64,000 nucleotides of DNA from CAZEJK01 sp964512045 (GTDB lineage Bacteria > Acidobacteriota > Thermoanaerobaculia > Thermoanaerobaculales > Sulfomarinibacteraceae), in the NCBI GenBank assembly GCA_964512045.1, contig CAZEJK010000005.1:1-64000 (forward strand), given 5' to 3'. The notes under the pieces were generated by a model that did not search any database, was not told where the DNA came from, and worked only from the letters and a program-made list of their open reading frames with translations. Positions 42,633-51,560 of this stretch are shown here, piece after piece. Numbering within the stretch: position 1 is the stretch's first letter; each line of letters starts with the position of its first letter. Both the position numbers and the translations under genes were made by a program.

Positions 42633-43597
42633 GGCTCCTCCCGTGCCCGCGGATCAGCCCAGCCGTACAGGAGATCGGCAACCAGGTTGCCGACGACGGC
42701 TGCGGCGGTTCCGACCAGGGTTGCGCCGAGCACAAGAGGCACGTCGCGCGCGGTCGCAGCGCGCCACGCCAGCTGGCCCATGCCTGGCCACGAGAATACG
42801 ACCTCGATGGCGACAGTGCCGGAGACCAGCAATGGGAGCGAGAGACCCACCTGGGTGATCAGCGGCAGGATGGCCGGCCGCACGGTGTGCACCCACAGCA
42901 CGCGATGCTCCGGAACGCCGCGGGCGCGGGCGGCCACCACGTGTGGCTGGGAGCGGGCATCCAGAAATGCGCTGCGCAACCAGCGGGCGGTGCCGGCGGA
43001 AGCCACGAGGCCGAGACACAGCGCTGGCAGCAGTAGATGGTGTGCGAGATCGAGCATCCGCGCCAGGCCGTTCAGCTCCGAGGCGCCGGGCGAGAGCATG
43101 TGCGATGGTGGCAACCAGCCCAGCAGGTTCGAGAAGATGAGGATCGCCACGGTTGCCAGCCAGAATGCCGGTACCCCGTAGATCGTGAGCGTCACGGCCG
43201 ATGTGATCCGGTCGAGCCACCCGTGAGGACGCAGCAGCACCACGGCTGCGAGCAGGGTGCCGAGAACCAGGTCGATGAGCAGGGCGGTAGCGCCCAGGAG
43301 AATCGTGGGTGGTAGCGCCTCGGCCAGCACGCTGCGCACCGGACGCCGATAGAGGAAGGAGATGCCGAGATCGCCCCTGGCGAGCCCCTCGAGCCAACGG
43401 GCGTACTGTAGATGCAACGGCTCGTCGAGCCCCCAGCGCTGACGGATCTGCTCTCGAGCATCGCGGGACAGGTTGGGAGCGTCGAGCTGGTCTGCGAAGG
43501 ATCCCGGCGCCGCGTGGACCAGCACGAAGGTCATCGTGACCACGATCAGCACCACGGGTACTGCGGTCACGACGCGGTGGACGATGCGCCGCAACAC
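42629..43597 (-). CDS. Peptide/nickel-type ABC transporter permease (DppB-like)
   Basis: 322 residues, six helices. WGLDEPLHLQYARWL and GDLGISFLYRRPVRSVL match the DppB N-terminal half; AARARGVPEHRVLWVHTVR is the EAA loop that contacts the ATPase; the C-terminal VEVVFSWPGMGQL-type segment (IEVVFSWPGMGQLAW) is diagnostic. GTG start, 3 bp after the stop of the binding-protein gene. Confidence 0.92.
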   Translation of the reverse strand: MLRRIVHRVVTAVPVVLIVVTMTFVLVHAAPGSFADQLDAPNLSRDAREQIRQRWGLDEPLHLQYARWLEGLARGDLGISFLYRRPVRSVLAEALPPTILLGATALLIDLVLGTLLAAVVLLRPHGWLDRITSAVTLTIYGVPAFWLATVAILIFSNLLGWLPPSHMLSPGASELNGLARMLDLAHHLLLPALCLGLVASAGTARWLRSAFLDARSQPHVVAARARGVPEHRVLWVHTVRPAILPLITQVGLSLPLLVSGTVAIEVVFSWPGMGQLAWRAATARDVPLVLGATLVGTAAAVVGNLVADLLYGWADPRAREEP

Positions 43598-43600
43598 GGC

Positions 43601-45254
43601 TCAGGAGCTGCCGTCGTTGGTCGACCGGACGTACCACTCGTCCAGGTTGAAGTACGGCGTCGCCGCGTTGATCTCTGCGCCCTCGATGCGCGTGTTGATG
43701 GCATCGAGACGGTAGCCCTCGTACAGAAACGTGACCGGTTGCAGCCGGTGGATGATCTCCTGGATCTCGCGGAGCATCGGCCTCTGCTCTGCGATCGTCG
43801 CGGCCTCGTTGACTGTCTCGAGAAGACGGTCCACCTCGTCGCTGGCGAAGCCGACCCAGTTGTAGGTTGGCTCGTCGGGCTCGGCAGAGTGCCACAGGTC
43901 GTACAGATCCACCTGGGTGCTCTCGCGGAAGNNNNNNNNNNTCGCGGAAGGCGAACACGAAGGCGTCAAAGCTGGCATTGTCGAGAGCGCCGAGCATCGC
44001 CCCCCACTCCATGAACCGTGGGCTCGCGTCGATGCCCACCGTGGCCAGGTCCGCTGCGATACGGACGCAGATATCCTCACGGATCTGATTACCCGCATTG
44101 GTGATCAGCTCGAAGGCGAATGCAGTGCCGTTGCGGTCCAGCACGCCGTCTCCGTCGCTGTCGGTCCACCCCGCTGCGGCCAGGAGCTGGCGAGCCTGTT
44201 GGAGATCGTACGGGATCGGCTGCAAACCGTCGTGAAACGCCCACATGGAGGACAGGACGGGTCCGACTGCGACCGTTCCGTGGCCGTGGAGCACGCCGCG
44301 CACGATCCCCTGCCGGTCGATGGCATGGGTCAATGCCCGGCGGACTGAGGGCTCGGCGAACAGCTCGTTGCGGAGGTTCCAGCCGACGAACGAGTAGGTG
44401 CGGTCTGGGTACTCGACCAACCGGATCTCTGACGCGTTGCGCACCCGCTCCGCCTCGCGTGGGGGAATCTGCTGCATCATGTCGAGCCCGCCGCCGAGCA
44501 GCTGGGTGAGCAGGGAGGTCTGGTCAGGAACGACCCGCCAGATGACGCGCTCCAGGTACGGCCGGTCCGGCGTCCAGTAGGTGGGATTGCGTTCGAGGAC
44601 GATCTCCTGCTGGGGCGTGTGTGAGCTCAGTCGGAACGCCCCCGCTGAGGTGGCGCGTGCGGCCCAGTCGGTGGTATCCCAGTCTTCATACGGGAGCGCG
44701 CTCCACGAAGCGGGGATGATGAGGCCGTCATTGGCGTCCATCATCTGGTACGGGTAGCGGTGGGTGAAGCGGAACCGGACCGTGTTCGTATCGAGCTTCT
44801 CGACGGTCTGAATCGTCGACTTGATCACCATACCCGTCCAGCCGATGGTCGGGTCGGTTTGCGTGCGCCAGGTGAACACGACGTCGTCGGCTGTGACCGG
44901 GGCGCCGTCTGCCCAACGGGCGTCCTGGCGAAGGTGGAATGTGATGGCGAGGCCGTCGTCGGAGCGCTCCCACGACGCAGCCAGGTTCGGTTCATAGGAG
45001 GGCGGGTGTCTCTGGTAGTCCGCCTGCTCGATCGCCAGGCTCGGGTACAGGAAGCTGAGGACGTCCTCCGCAAACGCGCTCTCCACCAGGTACGGGTTCC
45101 AGTTCTCCATGTCAGCGAGAACACCGATGGTGATCGAGCCTCCGGGTACAGGAACGCTTCCGCTGTCGTGCGCTGGATCTGGGGATGCCGGTTCGTGTGG
45201 AGCGCATGAGGTCAGCAGTGAAGCAGCGATAACGGATATGACGACGGCTCGCAT
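43601..45254 (-). CDS. Family 5 extracellular solute-binding lipoprotein (peptide type), broken by an assembly gap
   Basis: Lipoprotein signal VISVIAASLLTSCAPH, then the SBP family 5 body: MENWNPYLVESAF, HLRQDARWADGAPVTADDVVFTW, RNPTYWTPDRPYLERVI, RALTHAIDRQ and LLAAAGWTDSDGDG. A 10-N gap at 43932-43941 splits it into two frames. Both flanks carry TCGCGGAAG; removing the Ns and one copy (19 nt) joins the frames exactly (VFAFR + FREST gives VFAFREST) and yields a 544-residue protein of normal length. GGAGG precedes ATG 45254. It delivers peptides or a related ligand to the DppB/DppC permease encoded just downstream. The N-terminal part is oriented away from a divergent histidine-kinase gene. 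Confidence 0.9.
43932..43941. other. Assembly gap (10 N), flanked by a 9-bp duplication
   Basis: Ten Ns between identical 9-mers (TCGCGGAAG). The two contig ends overlap, so the gap is most likely negative: nothing is missing and 19 nt too many are present. See the solute-binding protein entry for the frame argument. Confidence 0.85.
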
Positions 45255-45431
45255 AGGATCCTCCACGGCGTTCGGATGCCGCTCGGTGGCGATACACCAT
45301 GATACGCGGTCGACCCTCCAGAGTTGGAGCGGCACGGGACGGTCAATGCGTCGAGATGACGTGATGTCCCGACCTGTGCGACTGACGGTGTTGCCGGAGG
45401 TGCAACCGGGTCTTTGCTATGCTGCCTGGTG

Positions 45432-46238
45432 ATGAACGATCTCGACTCTCGTCGTTTGGCGGCGGACGTGGCGCGTCACGTATTCCGGCACCAGGCGGGG
45501 TTGCTGCTCGGAGGCCTTCTTCACAACCTGCGCAGCCCATTGGGCGGCGTCGTGATGCTGGTCTCATACCTGCGGGAGGCTGTGGACAGCGCAGTGGCAG
45601 AGGCTCCGAGCGACGTACGCGACCTTCTGACGGAGATGCGGGAGCATCTGGTCAACATCGAGAGCTGCTCGGCGTCGGTCGAGGCCATCATCGGAGACAT
45701 GTCGAGGTATCAGCAGCGCACTCGCGAGGCAGCAGGTCCGCAGCGGGACCTGAACCTGATCGTGAGCGATGTCGTGGGGGCGCTGCGAGCCGACCTGGAC
45801 ATCAAGCACAGGGTCGAGATCCGGCTCGAGCTCGATGAAGAACCTCTGTGGGTGGGCGTGTCGCCTGCCGACGTCGTCCAGGTGTTGCTGTGGCTCACCG
45901 CCAACGCCCGCGACGCGGTCCTCAGCCTTGAGGAGCGGGTGGTCGCCGTTCGCACCGGTCGGATGCCGGAGACGCAACGGGTGTGGCTCGAGGTAGCGGA
46001 CTCGGGGGACGGCCTCGACGAAGGTCTCGCCCTGCTCACAGAGCCGTACGCCAGTGGTCGGCAGAGCGATCCTGCAGCCCAGCGGCGCGGCGTTGGAGCC
46101 GGGCTCGGTGGCTTCCTGACCGACTGCATCGTGGAGTCTCTGGGAGGAAGCCTGGAGATCCACACCGGTGACGACGGGACAACGGTGCGGGTGAACCTGC
46201 CGGCCGGTGAGCCGGTGCCGGCGTTGTTGGACGAGTGA
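45432..46238 (+). CDS. Histidine kinase
   Basis: 268 residues, without a sensor or transmembrane domain. The phospho-acceptor H-box is LLHNLRSPLGGVVML; N-box LTANARDAV; G1 DSGDGLDEG; G2 GAGLGGF. The protein is therefore a soluble kinase, or relies on a partner for sensing. It is divergent from the peptide-binding-protein gene by 177 bp, and the cognate regulator is probably the NtrC-type protein at the far end of that transport cluster. The ATG at 45432 is preferred over one at 45414; no strong ribosome-binding site is seen. Confidence 0.85.
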   Translation: MNDLDSRRLAADVARHVFRHQAGLLLGGLLHNLRSPLGGVVMLVSYLREAVDSAVAEAPSDVRDLLTEMREHLVNIESCSASVEAIIGDMSRYQQRTREAAGPQRDLNLIVSDVVGALRADLDIKHRVEIRLELDEEPLWVGVSPADVVQVLLWLTANARDAVLSLEERVVAVRTGRMPETQRVWLEVADSGDGLDEGLALLTEPYASGRQSDPAAQRRGVGAGLGGFLTDCIVESLGGSLEIHTGDDGTTVRVNLPAGEPVPALLDE

Positions 46239-46262
46239 GGCGCACCGCCGGCCGGTCTCCAG

Positions 46263-46312
46263 ATCGCCGGGAGGCGAGGGCGGAAATCCGGCTGTCGGGA
46301 TCGAAACCGGCG
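46263..46312 (+). repeat. Intergenic modular repeat, fragment F
   Basis: Only the GC-rich module remains: GATCGCCGGGAGGCGAGG and TCCGGCTGTCGGGATC, then AAACCGG, matching the same part of copy E (GATCGCCGGGGACC...TCCGGCTGTCGGGGCC). It lies after the histidine-kinase stop. Confidence 0.6.
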
Positions 46313-46441
46313 CCAGATCCAGCTCCCAGCTCCGCGCTACGGCGGCGCTATGAAGCGTTGTGCCACCTCGCTGTGATGGTTCCTGGAGGCGTGCGCGAGC
46401 GCCGTGTAGAATGACGCCTCACGGTAGGGAAGGAGACTGCC

Positions 46442-47946
46442 ATGAGCCGATACGCCCTGGTATCCGTTTCGGACAAGACGAACCTCGAGATCCTGGCTCC
46501 GCGGCTGGGTGAGCTGGGGTGGACGGTGCTCTCCACCGGCGGAACCGCACGCGCCCTGCGCGAACTCGGCTGCGCGGTGACCGAGGTCTCCGAGCACACC
46601 GGTTTTCCAGAGATGCTCGATGGCCGGGTCAAGACGTTGCATCCGAGAGTGTTCGCAGGTCTGCTGGCGACGGACTCCCACGACCATCAGCGGCAGCTCG
46701 AGGAGCACCGGATTCCATCGATCGATCTGGTCGTGGTCAATCTCTATCCGTTCCGTGAGACCGTCGCTCGGCCGGAGGTGACACCGCCGGAAGCGGTGGA
46801 GCAGATCGATATCGGTGGGCCGAGCCTGATCCGTGCTGCAGCCAAGAACCACGAGCGCGTCACGGTGGTGGTGGATCCTGCGGACTACCAGAGGGTCGTG
46901 GAGACGCTCGCCGATGGTGGTCCGGATCTGGCCTTGCGACGTGAGCTGGCGGCGGCTGCGTTCGCCCATACGGCTGCCTACGACGCGGCCATCGCCGCAG
47001 AGCTCCCCGGGCTTCTCGGAGGGCAGATGCACGAGGCGGCCAGGGTGGCGGAGGCGCTGCTCGGTTCCGAGCTGAGGCCGTTGCGTTACGGGGAGAATCC
47101 GCACCAGCAGGGTGAGCTGTACGTTCAACAGCCGCCCGCAGGCCTGGCCTCGTGCCGTCAGCATCAGGGCAAGGAGCTGTCGTTCAACAATCTGGGGGAC
47201 GCCAGCGGAGCCTGGCGTCTGGTGTGTGACCTTCCGCGTGCGGGCGCTGTCGTCATCAAGCATGCGAACCCGTGTGGGGTGGGTTTGGCAGACGACATGG
47301 CCGAGGCGTTCCGCCGTGCTCGAGCAACGGATCCCGTGTCCGCCTTCGGCGGTGTCATCGCAGCCAACAGACCGGTGGGACGTGCCTTTGCGGAGGCCGT
47401 GGTCGAGCAGTTCGCCGAGGTCGTGATCGCCCCGGCTTACGATGAGGCGGCGCTGGAGGTGCTGGCACGGAAGAAGAACCTGCGTGTTCTCGAAGCCGCT
47501 GCCGCCCTCGATGGTGGCCGCACCATCCGTTCCATTGATGGTGGGTGGCTCGTCCAGGATCTGGACTGCGGATGGGACGCGGAGAGGCGTGAGGTCGTGA
47601 CCGACACCGCGCCGACGAGCGAGCAGATGGCAGCCCTCGAGCTGGCGTGGCGGGTGTGCAAGCATGTAGGCTCGAACGCAATCGTTGTTGGTAACGACGA
47701 GGCGATCCTCGGTGTCGGCGCCGGTCAGATGAGCCGCGTCGATGCAGCGCGGATCGCGGTGGACAAGGCCCGCGAGCACGGTCACGATCTCGCCGGGAGC
47801 GTGGCGGCCTCGGATGCGTTCTTTCCGTTCCCGGACGGGATCGAGGCGCTGGCCGCGGCCGGGGTGCGGGCGGTGATCCAGCCGGGGGGGTCGATTCGCG
47901 ACGAGCNNNNNNNNNNTTCACCGGTCGTCGGCACTTTCGCCATTAG
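46442..47946 (+). CDS. purH: Bifunctional AICAR formyltransferase / IMP cyclohydrolase, interrupted by an assembly gap
   Basis: Catalyses the last two steps of IMP synthesis. The N-terminal IMP cyclohydrolase (MGS-like) domain has [26 protein letters not shown] and [15 protein letters not shown]. The transformylase domain has [13 protein letters not shown] and [13 protein letters not shown], the latter with the catalytic Lys-His. Near the C-terminus [12 protein letters not shown] runs into ten Ns (47907-47916); after the Ns a different frame reads [13 protein letters not shown], the canonical PurH ending. By family comparison about 14 residues are hidden, so the real gap is nearer 40 nt than 10. 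AAGGAGA precedes the ATG. The TAG stop starts repeat copy E. Confidence 0.93.
47907..47916. other. Assembly gap (10 N) inside purH
   Basis: Ten Ns of nominal length. Comparison with the conserved PurH C-terminus suggests around 40 nt are actually missing. Reading straight through the Ns would give a false long frame continuing past the true stop at 47944-47946. Confidence 0.8.
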
Positions 47947-48045
47947 CGAATCAAAACTCCGGATCTTCGAAAATTCGAAGCATGATCGCCGGGGACCGGA
48001 TGACCGGGATCCGGCTGTCGGGGCCGGGACCGGGGTCAGGACCGG
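47944..48045 (+). repeat. Intergenic modular repeat, copy E
   Basis: Starts at the purH stop: TAGCGA, then CAAAACTCCG, ATCTTCGA-N4-TCGAAGCATG, GATCGCCGGGGACCGG and the GC-rich module CCGGGATCCGGCTGTCGGGG. The first ~45 bases are nearly identical to the minus-strand start of copy B; the rest matches copy D. It thus links the two arms of the family. Confidence 0.82.
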
Positions 48046-48132
48046 AGCCGGGATGCAGCGTGTGCCGCCGCGAGCGACAGGGGACGGTACACTCGTCGGC
48101 GGCGACGAGAGATCTGGCCCGGGAGGACTGTG

Positions 48133-48756
48133 ATGCGAACCGTGCAGGCAATCGTGGTGGCGGCGGTCACGATAGGTGTGCTGCCAGTGTCAGTGTGTGC
48201 CGAGGACGATGCCATGGCTGCCCTCGTCGATGTGCGAGAGGCTCTGCGGAGTGTGGCCACCTGGAAGGTCCCGTTCGAGCAGGAGTACATCCCGGCGGGC
48301 TTTACCGAAGGTGATCGAACGTCGGGCCAGCTGTGGTTGCAGTGGCCTGATCGGATGCTGTTCGTGAGCGGCTCGCCACCCGTGCAATGGCTTGGGCTGG
48401 AGGGCCGACGGACGCGCCTGCTGGATCTGGACGCGGGTACGTGTGAGGACCATGTCTTGACCGACGAGGAGTGGGAGCGGATCCCGCTCGTGGCGGTTCT
48501 CGATCCTCAGAGGGCGGTCGAGCTGTTTACGATCATGCAGGGCCCTGCGGGGGAGATCGTGCTGCTGCCTCGCCAACGGAGTGATCTGGAACGTATCGAG
48601 CTGACGGCTCGAGACAACGGTCTGCCGGCACAGCTGAAGATCCATGATGGCCAGGGCTCCGTGAACATCTTCGAGTTTCAGACGTGGTCGGCCGCCGACT
48701 CCGAAGTGAGCTGGATTCCCGAGGCTCCCGATAACGTTTCCTGTTTTGGGGAGTAG
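48133..48756 (+). CDS. LolA-like periplasmic lipoprotein-carrier protein
   Basis: 207 residues. Signal peptide (VVAAVTIGVLPVSVCA) and a fold reminiscent of LolA: VPFEQEYIPAGFTEGDRTSGQLWLQWPDRMLF corresponds to the F-Q-Y ... G-L-W P-R-F signature. Then ERIPLVAVLDPQ and a late LPAQLKIHDGQGSVNIFEF matching the LolA C-terminal sheet. LolA ferries outer-membrane lipoproteins across the periplasm; divergent LolA-like proteins also carry other lipids, so the cargo is uncertain. GGGAGG stands 6 nt before ATG 48133. 23 bp precede the polyprenyl synthetase. Confidence 0.7.
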   Translation: MRTVQAIVVAAVTIGVLPVSVCAEDDAMAALVDVREALRSVATWKVPFEQEYIPAGFTEGDRTSGQLWLQWPDRMLFVSGSPPVQWLGLEGRRTRLLDLDAGTCEDHVLTDEEWERIPLVAVLDPQRAVELFTIMQGPAGEIVLLPRQRSDLERIELTARDNGLPAQLKIHDGQGSVNIFEFQTWSAADSEVSWIPEAPDNVSCFGE

Positions 48757-48779
48757 GCAATGGCGGAGCCGGGAGGGGC

Positions 48780-49835
48780 ATGGGTGCTTCAGTGACAGTC
48801 GAGGAGAATCGAGGTACAGTGCCGGGTGTGATGGGAACCGTTCACGCCCTGAAGCAGAAGCGATTGATGCGAGAGGTCTTCGCGTCGGTGCACGCGAAGC
48901 TTGCCGATGTGGACGCGTTTCTCGACCGCGAGATCTCGAACGCGATACCGATGGTCGGTGAGGTGGCAGGGTACGTGCTGGGCTCGGGCGGGAAACGGGT
49001 CCGACCGGCCTTGCTCCTTCTGGTGAGCCGGATGCTGGCGTACTCCGGAGAGCGCGACGTGCGCTACGGCGCGGTCGTCGAGATGCTCCATTCTGCCACC
49101 CTGATGCACGACGACATCATCGATGAGGCTGATGTCCGACGCGGGCAGCCGACCGCGAACCGCGAGTTTGGAACCCACCGTACGGTACTGGTTGGAGACT
49201 GGTTGTTCGCCTGGACGATGCGGCTCTGTCTCGAGGTGGGCGACGTCCAGGTGATGCGGGCGCTGACCGCGGCGACGCTGGCGATGACCGAAGGAGAGAT
49301 CCTGGCGGAGGAGATGCGACGCTCGCTGGATGTGAGCGAGGATGTCTACATGGACATCACGCGCCGGAAGACGGCAGAGCTGTTCGCCGCCACGTGCTCG
49401 GTGCCAGCTCTGTTCCAGGCGTCGACGCTGCACTTGACCGAGCAGCTGGCGTCGTTCGGACGCAACCTCGGCATCTGCTTCCAGCTGGTGGATGACGCGC
49501 TCGACTACTCGGCATCGCGCCGTGAGCTGGGCAAGCCGGTGATGGCAGATCTCCGTGAGGGGCGCATGACGTTACCGATGATCTTGCTGCTGCCGCGGCT
49601 GGATCGGAGCCGACACGAGCTCGTTCGCGCCGTCGTCGAGACCGGTGAGCTGGACGATGCTGGCGAGCAGGATCTGCTCGAGGCGATCCGCACCTCGGGC
49701 GTGCTCGAGACGACGCGGCAGCGTGCACAGGCCTACGCAGACCGGGCGATCCATGAGGTGCAGCGGTTTCCTCCTGGAGAGGCGCGGGACATGCTGCTGC
49801 GAGCGACCGAGCTGTTGGTGGATCGGCGGAGCTGA
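48780..49835 (+). CDS. Polyprenyl diphosphate synthase
   Basis: 351-residue trans-prenyltransferase. First Asp-rich motif LMHDDIIDEADVRRGQPT and second Asp-rich motif FQLVDDALDYSA are intact; GSGGKRVRPALLLL is the family N-terminal motif. The chain-length-determining residues before the first motif (VEMLHSATLMHDD) are small, typical of longer products such as octaprenyl diphosphate for quinones. An alternative start is the ATG at 48831. GGGAGG precedes ATG 48780. Confidence 0.92.
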   Translation: MGASVTVEENRGTVPGVMGTVHALKQKRLMREVFASVHAKLADVDAFLDREISNAIPMVGEVAGYVLGSGGKRVRPALLLLVSRMLAYSGERDVRYGAVVEMLHSATLMHDDIIDEADVRRGQPTANREFGTHRTVLVGDWLFAWTMRLCLEVGDVQVMRALTAATLAMTEGEILAEEMRRSLDVSEDVYMDITRRKTAELFAATCSVPALFQASTLHLTEQLASFGRNLGICFQLVDDALDYSASRRELGKPVMADLREGRMTLPMILLLPRLDRSRHELVRAVVETGELDDAGEQDLLEAIRTSGVLETTRQRAQAYADRAIHEVQRFPPGEARDMLLRATELLVDRRS

Positions 49836-49850
49836 ACGGGGAGCGCGTCG

Positions 49851-50837
49851 ATGCACGACGAGGTGGCCGTCGTTGGACAGGAGCCGAGACAGGTGAGCCT
49901 CCAACGGCGTTGGCGCCTCGCGGTGCTGCTCGTGCTGGTGGCGGTCATCGCATGGCTGGCGATCCTCCGCGGGGTCGTTCGCCGAGAGATCTTTCACCTC
50001 ACCGGCGATGCTCAGTGGATCTGGGCGCGCGATCCTCAGAAGCATCCGCACCCGGTGGCAGTTGAGCTGGTCCGCGAGCTCCATCTCAGCGATCGGCCGG
50101 TGCGCGCCACAGCGAAGATCTGTGGCGATCCCGAGTACGTTTTGCGGATCAACGGTGCGTTGGTCATGACGGGACGAAACCGTCCGGAGTTCACCCTCGA
50201 TGTGGTCGCGGTCGATGATCTCTTGCGGGCCGGACATAATGTCATCTCGATTGAGGCGCGGAGTGCCTCGGGGATCGGTGGTGTGCTGTTCGCCCTCGAC
50301 GTCGAGGCGAGCCCGTTGGGGCGTGCTGCCGGAGATCCGCATGGCCGGAATGTGATCGTCTCCGGTCCACGCTGGTCTGTCCGAGGTGCGCAAGTTGACG
50401 CACCATGGGTCTGGGGACGGCCTCCAGATCAGCCGTGGTCGTACCCACGTCCGGTGCGGCACGCGCAGCCACTGGTGCAGTCGGCGATCTCCGAACCGGT
50501 GCGGCTCGAGCCCCAGGTGAGCCGCCTCGGAGACGACGGTGCGTGGGAGTGCAACCTGCCGATCGAGCGGGCAGCGGTGCTGCGGGCTGATCTCAGCGAC
50601 GCGGCAGGCGCGCAGGTCACAGTATCGTCTCTGCTCGGAGGGCGCGTCACAGTCGAGGTGATCGCGCTGGAAGGGCAGGAGTGGTGGGTGTTCCCAGGGC
50701 TCGTCGCGCCCGGGATCCTCGAGTGGCACGGTAGCCAACCTCCGGACCGGATCGAGCTCGTGGAGATGCCAGCTCCTGCGGAGGACGGTGGCAGGGGAGG
50801 CCTGAACGGCGAGCTCGGCGGTGGGCCGCAACGGTAG
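49851..50837 (+). CDS. Membrane-anchored protein with rhamnosidase N-domain-like beta-sandwich
   Basis: 328 residues. One N-terminal helix (LAVLLVLVAVIAWLAIL) anchors a periplasmic/extracellular domain. AQWIWARD, RATAKICGDPEYVLRINGA, DLLRAGHNVISIEARS and GGVLFALDV resemble the galactose-binding-like N-terminal domain of alpha-L-rhamnosidases, but no catalytic domain follows. It may bind a sugar or act as a scaffold. It starts 15 bp after the polyprenyl synthase gene, so probably in the same operon. No family named with confidence. Confidence 0.6.
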   Translation: MHDEVAVVGQEPRQVSLQRRWRLAVLLVLVAVIAWLAILRGVVRREIFHLTGDAQWIWARDPQKHPHPVAVELVRELHLSDRPVRATAKICGDPEYVLRINGALVMTGRNRPEFTLDVVAVDDLLRAGHNVISIEARSASGIGGVLFALDVEASPLGRAAGDPHGRNVIVSGPRWSVRGAQVDAPWVWGRPPDQPWSYPRPVRHAQPLVQSAISEPVRLEPQVSRLGDDGAWECNLPIERAAVLRADLSDAAGAQVTVSSLLGGRVTVEVIALEGQEWWVFPGLVAPGILEWHGSQPPDRIELVEMPAPAEDGGRGGLNGELGGGPQR

Positions 50838-50936
50838 CGGTTCTGCGAAGGTGCTCGTCCCGTCTCGCCTTGTCGGTGGCGGCACCGGGCTCGCAGTCGG
50901 ACATCCGGTTGCGGAGGCTCGTGCTGTACAAGAGGA

Positions 50937-51284
50937 TCAGGAGCACTGGCCGAGCAGTAGCTGGAGTGCCTCGCGCGCGCGCTGGGCATGGGCATGGTCC
51001 GAGCCCGGGCCGCAGATCCAGAGGACCTTGCGGTAGCACTCCACAGCACCGTCGAGGTTCTCGCGGCAGTGGTGTCGGAGATGTCCTTTCATCAGCCACG
51101 CTTCAGTGTTGCGGTGGTCCACCTCGAGGATCCGGTCGAGGAAGATCTCCGCTGCCGCCCAGCGCTCCTCGGTGATCGCGCGCGCCGCGTGGCGCCGGTA
51201 CACGCCGATCAGCTCGTCCGGGTCGCCGGGTAGCGACTGGCGGCGGGCGTTCCGCTTCCGACTCCACCTCCGCATGGTGCCCAA
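50937..51284 (-). CDS. Small TPR-repeat protein
   Basis: 115 residues. A basic N-terminus (MRRWSRKRNARRQ) then about two tetratricopeptide repeats (AAEIFLDRILEVDHRNTEAW, LDGAVECYRKVLWICGPGSDHA). No signal peptide. Starts could be 51284 or the ATG at 51275. Function unknown. Confidence 0.6.
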   Translation of the reverse strand: MGTMRRWSRKRNARRQSLPGDPDELIGVYRRHAARAITEERWAAAEIFLDRILEVDHRNTEAWLMKGHLRHHCRENLDGAVECYRKVLWICGPGSDHAHAQRAREALQLLLGQCS

Positions 51285-51334
51285 GATTCCCTTGGAAGGG
51301 GCCGTCTGTCAAGGAGATGGGGGCTATAGCACCG

Positions 51335-51420
51335 TGGCGACTCGAGCACCCCAATTCTTCGAAAGGGCGAGGCAGCCTCGCCATAGCCGCGATTCGGCTG
51401 CCGGGGCCAGGACCGGTACC
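51335..51420 (+). repeat. Intergenic modular repeat, divergent copy G
   Basis: GGCGACTCGAGCACCCCAAT, TCTTCGAAAGGGCGAGGCA and CGGCTGCCGGGGCCAGGACC align in order with copy D (GCGACTCAAGACCCGGCAT, CTTCGAGGATTCGAAGCA, CGGCTGTCGGGGCCGGGACC). The palindrome is damaged and the TAG replaced by TGG. It lies upstream of dnaE. Confidence 0.65.
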
Positions 51421-51560
51421 TGGTCCGGCTCCGGGACTGCTGCGAGGCGTAGTCGCTTGTCGGATCGCACCGTCTCGTCTGCGAGACGAGCTGACTTCGA
51501 GGCTCGGTCACATTGAGTGTCGGCTGGCAGCGGGATGCTCTGGACCGGTATGATGGAGCC

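Noticed and set aside
43601..45254. Peptide-binding protein as a frameshifted pseudogene
   Set aside because: The break coincides with an N gap flanked by a 9-bp duplication; removing the artefact restores one frame.
47907..48133. Extension of purH into a 563-residue protein
   Set aside because: It reads through ten Ns into repeat copy E. The true PurH ending is in another frame and stops at 47944-47946.
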